Positions 50,201-59,911 of a DNA stretch of 64,000 nucleotides are shown in pieces (within the stretch, counting starts at the first letter, position 1; each line of letters begins with the position of its first letter). Source of the DNA: Hyalella azteca (Eukaryota > Arthropoda > Malacostraca > Amphipoda > Hyalellidae); assembly GCF_000764305.2 (NCBI RefSeq), contig NW_025947367.1, positions 211,864 through 275,863 on the forward strand, in the 5' to 3' direction. Position numbers and translations under genes: made by a program. The notes under the pieces are model-generated. The model saw only the letters and a list, made by a program, of their open reading frames with translations, made no database searches and had not been told where the DNA came from.

Positions 50201-53200
50201 TGATAACTTTTCTTCGCAATTGCTTCTTCGTTTTATAATACTAATAACCTTTGTTGGCAAGTGTTCTCCGCGAAAGGCATGAGATGTCGACGAATGTCGG
50301 GATCCGTCCGTCTGCGGGAGAGAAAGTTTTTGTGTGGTAGCTCGTTCACGTCATGGGACCTGCATGCCAAGTACTGTTTTGATTTAATAGGGTGGTATTA
50401 TTAAAATTATTTGACTACAGTTTGGAATTAAAAAACTGAGTTTTTATGAGCTATTTACGTTCATCTTTCCTACATGTTATCCAAGTAAATTTGGGTATGC
50501 ATTCTCATTTGCATTCTCAATCTATCATCATTAAATAATTAAATTCGGTGTTCTGATTGCTTCATATTTAGCACATCTTTTCATCAGTACAACGAACCTC
50601 AGGTATGTTTTTGGTGCCTTAATTTAGGAGTTCTGAGTCGCTGCTTTCCTTCGAATTTTTCCATTGTAATGTTCGGTTTGATCTGTACCTCAGCTACTCG
50701 TTCTTGACCTGCCGCGACTTTTTAGTGGTTGAGTTTTTTATCTTTGACTTACGAGGAAATGCAACGTATTAATCTGTGTTACTGGGAATTTATACCATCA
50801 TCACATAGCTATCGATACCTTCCTTATCAGTTTAACCCTCGTCTACCGACAGTAATTTAGCGCACCAGCACTGTAGATACTAAACAACTTTGACGAATTA
50901 GAAGTAATGTTAAAGTATTCGTAATTTCAAGGTGGGGAGTTCTCTACTTCTCTAGTAATGTTTTCCTAGTTACATTTCAACTCTTCTCTAACTTTGGAAT
51001 ATTTTAACAAACATTTCTAATATTCTACCGAATGTTACTCTTTCATTTCTGTTGACGTTGAATTGTCAGTTTTCACACAAGCCCTTTTTTCTTTTCTATT
51101 CTTCCTTTCATTCTGGCAGTTCGGAACTCGCTTGAAAGTACAGCAGATGCAGCACAGACACGCAATACGAGGATTTTGACAGGAAAAGCACACGTTCCTG
51201 CAGCCAAGAGCACTGACGCTTTCCGGCTTCATTTGTAAGGTGCGCGATATGCTTCCGTTGAATGCTCGCAATACGAGAGCCTAACTACGTATACGAGACG
51301 AGTAGCTGATCAACTGAAGACCCTCGTTAGCGCAAACACATTAACGTCTGCCAGGGTTTGTTTGCCCCCAAACTTCTGCTTCAGTTCAGGGAAACTCTCA
51401 TCTCGCTGCTGCAAAAGGCGGAAATTCGCTAGAACATGCAGCGCGTAGTTATGGATGTGCGATTTTCACCGAGAGATCGGACATGAAGCTTCGAGGCTTA
51501 GGTAACAGTTGTGCAACACTGATTAGTAGCGTAGTTAGTTTAGGCTATTTTAAGTTAATTATTTAGGTTAGGTTACTCATTTTTTAAGGGTTTCGTTATA
51601 GACGAGGTTATTTTGCACGTCGATCAAATGGTCTCTCCTGTACGTATTTGAAAAGCTCCTTGCAGTGGAGAGAGTTTTGTTAGAACGAATCCGAGTTCAG
51701 AACTGATGCGTAAGAGATGGTATTTTGGGCCTAATTTCGTGAATACGAAGTAAAGATAATATATCTTATAGTTATACTTCTCAATTAAAGTGGCGAAAGT
51801 TATACGCCACAATGGCAATATACCGACTATCAGTACTTGGCAACTCTTACTTTGACAATCCCTAATTTTCGGCAATCGGATGAAAGCCAGTTTTTTCCGA
51901 ACTTTTTATTTTGGAATTGTTGGTAATTTACATTGTATTGTCTCTTAATTTATATTGCATTGTCTTTTTTAGAAGCAAGTATTCATTAATAAGTAATAAT
52001 GAGTTGACCATCAAAATTAATGCGATAGTTTTGATGAACAAAACGTCTTCGTTTAGGAAAAAAATATATATCTAAAGGAGTAGAAAAAAATTTATTTCAA
52101 AGGTAACCATAAGAATAATCTGAACATTTTCGAAAGTAAAAAGTTTATTACTGCAACAGATAAGATTGGACGGTCAGATTAGTTGTTGGTACGACTGAAT
52201 GCCTACATATGATGTGACTCTGGCTTTTTAATTTGCATAGACTGACGTAGTAGAAGTTTATAATATGAACAGATCTAATTGTTCTTTTCTGATTTTAATT
52301 GACTGACATATTATTAGTTGATACGTTTGATTACATATAATTTGGCATTTCTCCAACAAAATTTAGGGTATGCTTCAGCTTCCGCCCTAGAGTTGTTATA
52401 CTCGCGTTTAAACTTATTCTGGGTCTGCTAAACTATACAAGTCTAAGAATCCAGTCTATAACCGTTCGCGTGCGTGCGTACGCACATGCTTATTTTGTCA
52501 TTCGTCAGAATTCGTCCTGGATTGCTTATATTTGCGATTCAAACTGTCACGGTGAACTTCATCACGTGAACTTGCTATATTGGGTATGTACATACTGTAC
52601 ACAACTGAATGTCAGTTAGTATTGTCTCGGTGGCAACAAATGCGTATCGATCACTATAAGGTTACATAGATTGGAAAGCCGTTATCAATTCATACAACCG
52701 AAGGTTGATAGCATCGTTATTCAACGTTTCATCCATTTTCCAATAGTTTGGTATGTATCTATGAGGCAACGTTCATCATGGCAGAAATTACGCAACATTG
52801 TTATTGTCAGGGTCGGGACCAAACTCTCGTAGCTGTCTGACTTAGGATTGAAATTTTGGCCTAAAAGCGGACATGAGAAGCTGATTTACGTGCTCCCCGA
52901 GTCCTAAGCTTTCCCTATTACAGAGTCGCGCCCGGCTCTATATTTTGTTAGGGAATTGTAATTTAAGCATATACCAACAAATTTTGTTAGGGTAATAGAT
53001 TGCACGTCGGAATAGATATAATTTTGCTCTTGTAATTTAATTAGACTGACGTATTAGTAGTTTGTACATCTGAAAACGATACAATTATTACTCGTTGAAT
53101 TTTAATATATGTAATCTATACGTCTGGATAGATCTAATTTTGTACTTGTAATAAAAATAGACATTTTAGTAGTTTATACGTGCAAATAGATCTAATTTGT

Positions 53201-54228
53201 TCACTGGTAATTTACCGTCAGCGCTGAAGTTCGAGAGCAAATAAGCAAACCTCAGAAGTGGGACTTCTAACAATTCCGTCGTGAGGCAGCTTTCTAAATT
53301 TATGGATCTGGCCTGCTGCTCTTATTTCTACCTTGGGAAATCCTAGAGCACGCAAGCGCGCCAAATATTAGAGGCAATGTTTTGCATACATCGGATATGA
53401 TTTGTGGTCCCGGCGGTGCATCTCGCTTCTTGCGCGCGTCGTGACATTGGTTATTTGGCGTTTTTTTTCACGGGAGTCGATGCAAAGTTTGATTTAGCAT
53501 CTCCTGCTGCTGAGAAGAAACGTAATTTACGGTAAGTAAGCTGCCGAGGATGAAAATTGCATTCAATGGTGAAAAAGTATGAATTACATATTTTTAATTT
53601 GTACCTGGTAATTGTTGTATCATTAGATGATCCGGCAGCAGATTTTCATTTCTTCTTTATAGTTTCTTTCAAATCTTTTCGGTCACGGTGCATGTGCTGT
53701 CAACACAAACGCTTATCGTTTCGTATCTCTCGTCATAAAGCCTTTACTTATAACTTGATCAATTCTCCCTGGCAGTGTTAGATGTGCCGTCATTTTTGAT
53801 TCCGCCATCAGTAACATTTCAAAATTAGATTGTCCTGCTAATGAATATATAAATCAAGCAGTTATTTGTTCAAATACTGCAAGCACATTTTCAATTAGGT
53901 AGCCTTCACAATACTAAATACTAGTAGAGTAATTTAGTTAGACAAAAAATTGCTGTCGCTATGGTTTTTGATTTATTTTCAGAACATAGGACAGAATGTG
54001 CACCTGTTTTTTATTCAGAACATAGGACAGAATGTGCACCTGAACCCAAGCCCATAAATGTAGGTCATTAATGCCCTTAAATTGATATTCATTATTATTG
54101 TTAGGAAATATAACATTATTATCTAAGAATATTAGCTTCTGTTGATCGTTACACTTGGTAATTATTTTCAGTGACTTGCAATGCTATAAAAGTACAGTAT
54201 GCTGTGTGCAATATAGCAGTTGACTGTC
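47238..54228. other. 3' flank / intergenic, no supported gene
   Basis: The first part would be the 3' untranslated region of the RhoGEF gene; I found no canonical AATAAA in the first 500 bases. The rest is AT-rich, with one 23-bp array (48415-48602) and a 39-bp direct duplication at 53985-54045 (CAGAACATAGGACAGAATGT). Frames at 51035-51271 and 51624-51875 minus and 53557-53781 plus have no support. Confidence 0.55.
48415..48602 (+). repeat. 23-bp minisatellite, about 8 copies
   Basis: Copies of TTTGATTGCCGATTGAACCG and AAG, nearly identical, with occasional A for G. Confidence 0.93.
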
Positions 54229-54495
54229 ACTGTCAGCAACGCGCTGGTGGACTGTCAGCAACGCGTTCCTGGACTGCAGGCAACGCGCTGGTGGACTGTC
54301 AGCAACGCGTTCCTGGACTGCAGGCAACGCGCTGGTGGACTGTCAGCAACGCGTTCCTGGACTGCAGGCAACGCGCTGGTGGACTGTCAGCAACGCGTTC
54401 CTGGACTGCAGGCAACGCGCTGGTGGACTGTCAGCAACGCGTTCCTGGACTGCAGGCAACGCGCTGGTGGACTGCCAGCAACGCGTTGATGGACT
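54229..54495 (+). repeat. 44-bp minisatellite, about 6 copies
   Basis: A unit made of GCAACGCGCTGGTGGACTGT, CAGCAACGCGTTCCTGGACT and GCAG. It is itself a dimer of two related 22-bp halves. Confidence 0.93.
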
Positions 54496-54540
54496 GCCGA
54501 CTACGGCAGTCCGACTACGACAGTCCAGTCCATCGCGACT

Positions 54541-55440
54541 ATGCGCAAGAGGACTTGGGGCGACTACGCGCAAGAGGACTTGGGGCGACTACGAACTAGA
54601 GGACTTGGGGCGACTACGCGCAAGAAGACTTGGGGCGACTACGCGCAAGAGGACTTGGGGCGACTACGCGCAAGAGGACTTGGGGCGACTACGCGCAAGA
54701 GGACTTGGGGCGACTACGCGCAAGAGGACTTGGGGCGACTACGCGCAAGAGGACTTGGGGCGACTACGCGCAAGAGGACTTGGGGCGACTACGCGCAAGA
54801 GGACTTGGGGCGACTACGCGCAAGAGGACTTGGGGCGACTACGCGCAAGAGGACTTGGGGCGACTACGCGCAAGAGGACTTGGGGCGACTACGCGCAAGA
54901 GGACTTGGGGCGACTACGCGCAAGAGGACTTGGGGCGACTACGCGCAAGAGGACTTGGGGCGACTACGCGCAAGAGGACTTGGGGCGACTACGCGCAAGA
55001 GGACTCGGGGCAACTACGGGCAAGAGGACTTGGTGCGACTACGGACAAGAGGACTCGGGGCGACTACGGACAAGAGGACTCGGGGCAACTACGGACAAGA
55101 GGACTTGGGGCGACTACGGACAAGAGGACTTGGGGCGACTACGGGCAAGAGGACTCGGGGCGACTACGGACAAGAGGACTTGGGGCGACTACGGGCAAGA
55201 GGACTTGGGGCGACTACGGGCAAGAGGACTCGGGGCGACTACGGACAAGAGGACTTGGGGCGACTACGGGCAAGAGGACTCGGGGCAACTACGGACAAGA
55301 GGACTTGGGGCGACTACGGACAAGAGGACTCGGGGCAACTACGGACAAGAGGACTTGGGGCGACTACGGGCAAGAGGACTCGGGGCGACTACGAACAAGA
55401 GGACTTGGGGCGACTACGGGCAAGAAGACTCGGGGATAAT
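54541..55440 (+). repeat. 25-bp minisatellite, left arm of inverted pair, about 36 copies
   Basis: The unit is CAAGAGGACTTGGGGCGACT followed by ACGCG. The first half is almost homogeneous; the second half uses TACGGA/TACGGG and ACTCGGGG variants in a mosaic. All three forward frames are open (up to 370 codons) because the unit has no stop and 25 is not a multiple of three. The apparent Arg/Gly-rich protein with a 25-residue period is therefore spurious. Confidence 0.95.
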
Positions 55441-55454
55441 CACGTAGAAGGACT

Positions 55455-55565
55455 CTGGGCGACTAGGCTCAACTTGTTCGTCCCGTCGTGCATGAGGACG
55501 AGCCACGAAGCGCATGCATCACGTAAACTGGATACGGCGAGCATGGGGCAAGCCTAGTCGCCCAG
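55455..55565. repeat. Centre of inverted duplication: 15-bp perfect arms, 81-bp spacer
   Basis: CTGGGCGACTAGGCT at 55455-55469 is exactly the reverse complement of 55551-55565. It forms the axis between the two oppositely oriented 25-bp arrays. Confidence 0.93.
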
Positions 55566-55574
55566 GGTCTGTAG

Positions 55575-56822
55575 ACTTGAATCTTCTTGCGCGTTATCGC
55601 CCCAAGTCTTCTTGCGCATTTTCTCCCCATTGGCGCGGTCGAGTTGTCTTCCGCATTGTCGCCTCAGTGTCCATTCCGAACGCGGATTCTGACTACTTCC
55701 GCGTGACCCAAGTTATTGTGCGCATTGTCGATCCGAGTTTGCATCCGCACTGTCGCCCTGTGTCTACTTCCGCGCTGTGCCCTGAGTCTACTCCCGCGCT
55801 TTTGCCCCGTGTCTACTTCCGCGTTGTCGCCCCGAGTCTGCTTCTGCGTTGTCGCTCCGAGTCAACTTCCGCATTGTCGCCTCAATTCTACTTACGCGTT
55901 GACGCCCAAATTTTATTTCCGCGTTGTCGCCTCGAGACTGCTGCCGCGTTGTCGCCACGAGTCAACTTCCGCGTTGTCGCCACGAGTCAACTTCCGCGTT
56001 GTCGCCCGAAACGTTGTCGCCCAAATTATACTTCCGCGTTATCGCCTCGAGCATAATTCGGCGCTGTCGCCCCGAGTTAATTTCCGCGTTGTCGCCCCGA
56101 GTTTACTTCCGCGTTGTCGCCCCGAGTTTACTTCCGCTGTCGCCCCGAGTCTGCTTCCGCGTTGTCGCCCCGAATATACTTCCGCGTTGTGGCCCCGTGT
56201 CTATTTCCGCGCTGTCGCCCGACTCTACTTCCGCTTAGTCGCCCCGAGTCTACTTTCGCATTGTCTCCTCGAGTCTGCTGCCGCGTTGTCGCCCCGAGTT
56301 AATTTCCGCGTTGTCGCCCCGAGTCTACTTTCGCATTGTCTCCCCGAGTCTACTTCAGCGTTGTCTCCCCGAGTTTACTTCCGCGTTGTCGCCCCGAGTC
56401 TGCTCCCGCGTTGTCGCCCCGAGTCTGCTCCCGCGTTGTCGCCCCGAGTTAACTTCCGCGTTGTCGCCCGGGGCTTACTTCCTCGTTGTCGCCCCGAGTA
56501 TACTGTCGCGTTGTTGCCCCGAGTCTGCCTCCGCGTTGTCGCCCCGAGTCAATTTCCGCGTTGTCGCCCCGAGTCAATTTCCGCGTTGTCGCCCTGAGTT
56601 TACTTCCGCGTTGTCGCACCGAGTCAACTTCCGCGTTGTCGCCTTACGTTTACTTCCGCGTTGTCGCCCCGAGTTTACTTCCTCGTGATCGCCCCGAGTT
56701 TACTTCCTCGTTATCGCCCCGAGGATACTTTCGCGCTGTCGCCCTGAGCCTGCTTCCGCGTTCTCGCCCCGAGTCAATTTCCGCGTTGTCGCCCCGAATC
56801 AATTTCCGCGTTGTCACTGCCT
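55575..56822 (+). repeat. 25-bp minisatellite, right arm of inverted pair, about 50 copies
   Basis: The unit is CCGCGTTGTCGCCCCGAGTC followed by TACTT, with more variation than the left arm. Its reverse complement matches the left-arm unit at 20 of 25 positions. The first units (CGCCCCAAGTCTTCTTGCGC at 55598-55617) are exact reverse complements of a left-arm unit. The 100-290 codon Arg/Pro/Ser-rich frames are repeat artefacts. Confidence 0.95.
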
Positions 56823-59811
56823 CGTGTCTTGGCGCCTCTAGGAGAGCATGGTTTTCGCTCACCTCGCTGTTAGGACTTGGCTTGGTTCAGCAGTGCCCCG
56901 GTGGCTGGTGCTGCCTGAGGCAGCCTGGCGGACGATCGTTGACGAGTGCGACGGTTGACTAGCTCTGTGGAGACCTTGGCAGTGGTGTCTATATTAATTC
57001 AACCATGGTTCAGACGGCTAGGATTGAAGTAGTACAGAACCAGATTCAATTCCAGATTCCTGACGTTTCTAGTCAAAATTAGCAAAGCAGTTGGCCGGTT
57101 TAGCAGAGTGGATATTCAAGCTGTGTGTTCGAGACCCTCGAAAAAGCAGCAAAAATTCGGCGGAAGCCCTACCGCTTTATTCTGCAACTGTGATACCACC
57201 ACTATTGTTACACAGCACTCTTTTCTTAAAAGCGTTCATATACTCTATGCCGTCCGTAGGATCACACTCCCACATGTCGACGACACAATAGAAAATATGT
57301 TGTTGCGTGATAGGTTGCAGAAATTTATCCATGATATTATCAAGTCATGAGCTCGTAACTTTTCGTCCCCAGTAGCTTCACTTTAGCGTAAATATATTAG
57401 TTATGTTGATCTTCGACCATACCAGTGAGCCCGTCGAGGAAAGGGGCACTAATTTCCAACAAAGAGACTTTTGAGAAGTGGAAAAGACCTTTGTGCATGA
57501 TGAATGTTTACGTCGGTACATACATATTGCAAATACAAGAAGAGTTGCCTTAGCTTGTAGTATTTGTTAAAAAACGCAAAGGTCTAGACGGGACTTATAA
57601 TCTTTTGGCTATAAATAAACTCAACCAAGATGATAATTCAACTTCATAATTAAAAGGCACGTTTGCTATTAAATATATTTCTATGCGTTGAAGAGAACCA
57701 CCCAACTTCAATCTCCAGAAAACTTGAACATAAAATAATATTAATTTCCACTAGAAAGTAAGAAGAATTCGTCAACGATAGCAATCGCCTTACAACTCTG
57801 AATATCGCTACATTAACACGCTAGAAAATCGGGAATAAACGGAGCAATACAAATATTCTTTAAAAATGCTAGTATTTTTAATAGTTCTAGCAATTAAAGA
57901 ATTTTCCCAATATTTTTAAGCTACAGAGGCCATCGCTTGATCGTTATTTAACGAATATTAATAGTGAAATGCCATCAACATTGCTGCCAATCCCTGTATC
58001 TGAGAACACAAATTCAGTAGCGAAACAAATATTTCGCTGAGCTCAAGATGCTCATTTTGCATTTAAAAACTAAATATATTTCAGCGTCGTGACAGTAAAT
58101 ACATTAGCTAAACAGAAGATTCAAAATGATGACAAAAACCAAAATAAAAAACTATGTAATAAGGAATCCAGGCTGCGCTGAATCAATACTCGGCAAAATA
58201 TGGGTGATCTATTTCAAGCTCATTGCACTCAGTCTCTTAAGTGGAAAAATAATTATCAGAACCTATCAGAAATGCATGCCTAGTCGCACAAATTAACGAG
58301 TAGAATAGGATTACATTTCCATGACATTGACGATTACTGATAACATCTTGTTGGGAGATACACGTAATAATTACAGGATGTCAGAACATTAAATATCTCA
58401 CAATAACAGTGGCAGAAAATAATTTGGAAAAACCAAAGAGATTTTTTTCGATGCTTTGGAAAGCATGATGAACATCCTTAGGTTTGGTGCAATATTCAGG
58501 CAATAGTTGAAAACAGAAACAATATTCAGGCAGTAGTTGAGTCCTTAGATTGCTCAAAAATAACAATCATTACATGGAAAAGTATCTTGAACTGCAATGC
58601 ATGTATGTAATTGCAACATTTTTACCTCTATAAGCTCAACGAAATTTGATAAGAATTTCATAACCTAATTTAATACCGAACTCTCTCTGAAACAGATCGA
58701 ACACTAGCAATACATTTTTCGAAATTAGAGAAAAGAAATTACTTTACTTTTTACGGCAGCGGATTTAATAACAAAATATCAATTTTTTTTATTACTTCTA
58801 TTATTACTGATGGAAATACAGTGACGAACTAAATTTCGAATTTATGAATAAATTATGAAAACTTTATTCACAGTTTTCGCGGTGTGACGTTATAAAATTT
58901 GTTATGAATTTACTGAAGACACAAGCGATATTTAGTTCCAGAAGAGAAAAAGGAATGGAAGATTACTCGTTACATATGGGCAGCAAGGGCCTGACACTTA
59001 TGTTTCGTGCCGAAAGCCAGTGCTAGAGAGTAAGCCGACGTGATTATGGAGTCAGGATTCCTCGTCGGGACACAAAACAGAAGCCGAAGGAACCGCACCT
59101 TCACAAGTTGATGTGAGATCCTTATTTTACCCAAGCAATGTCAACAGCCGTGTTTGTACAAGCTAAAAGTAAATAAAATAATAAATACCTCCTCATATAT
59201 TGCGTCAACAACTGATTATTATCGATACTATTGTCACCGGCCAGAGCAACTCGCAATAGCACACTGCCTTTGAAGTTTTCAAGTCAACTTGAGAGAATAC
59301 TTAACTAACCTAGACGAGATATTTACACACAAGTACATAAGCGTTTCGTTTAAATTCTCTTCCTTGTAAAATAAATTCCCTCACATATTTACATTATTTA
59401 CACAGAAGGCTTCAGAATAACAAAGATGTTTTAACTACTCGTATAATACTCAGAAAGTAAGAGAGAAAACCTCTATTAATCGAGACCTACCCTAAACATA
59501 ATAATAGAAGAGAAAAAACTTCAACAAACAACAATAAGCTAGTCACTTCAAACGCTTAAAACTAGGCACTAAAGTCTTAATTAGTCCGAGCTATCTTTCC
59601 ACTTGAGCGCCAAGTGTAATGCTGATTTTTCAATGACAAGACACAAGAGCTTGAAATGTATGAAGTTAGGCAAATGAGGTTTAACAGTTATAGTACCAAC
59701 TCGGGCTACACTTCAATAGAGCATATGTGAAGTGTATTAAGCATGTTTCACTTTAATTTAAGCCTTTCGATTAATCACTTATTTCGATTAATCACTTATC
59801 ACCAATCGTGA
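56823..59811. other. No gene recognised; 3' flank of the minus-strand gene
   Basis: AT-rich from about 57300. A box A-like TAGCAGAGTGG and box B-like GTTCGAGACCC lie near 57101-57138, but only 15 nt apart, too close for a tRNA. A short duplication ATATTCAGGCAATAGTTGA occurs at 58490-58545. For the minus-strand gene, an ATTAAA-type signal (TTTAAT on plus, 59752-59757) lies 55 nt past its stop. Confidence 0.5.
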
Positions 59812-59911
59812 TTATAAGTCGTCAGAAGACAAATTCGAACTTCCGGGTTCAGCTCCTTCAGCTCCTTCAACTACTCCGAGTTCATTAAGCTCCTTAACCA
59901 GTCCAGTAGAA
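59812..59911 (-). CDS. polyQ gene, last coding exon
   Basis: Acceptor TTTTTTTTGCAG|T, phase 2 entry, encoding STGLVKELNELGVVEGAEGA then EPGSSNLSSDDL and TAA at 59812-59814. It is a short acidic tail with a likely helix (LVKELNELGVVEG). The other two phases hit stops within 15 codons, and the open one is exactly the phase supplied by both alternative third exons and by the optional exon. Confidence 0.65.

Noticed and set aside
54335..55557. Open frames of 269-370 codons encoding an Arg/Gly/Asp-rich 25-residue repeat
   Set aside because: All three frames of the strand are open because the 25-bp unit has no stop codon. The period of 25 residues is just 3 x 25 bp, and there is no start context, splice signal or unique sequence.
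55514..56962. Open frames up to 293 codons rich in Ser/Pro/Arg
   Set aside because: Translation of the right-arm 25-bp satellite; several frames are open over the same DNA.
57071..57140. tRNA-like A and B boxes (TAGCAGAGTGG and GTTCGAGACCC)
   Set aside because: The boxes are only 15 nt apart, and no acceptor or anticodon stems can be formed; probably chance or a heavily deleted tRNA-derived relic.
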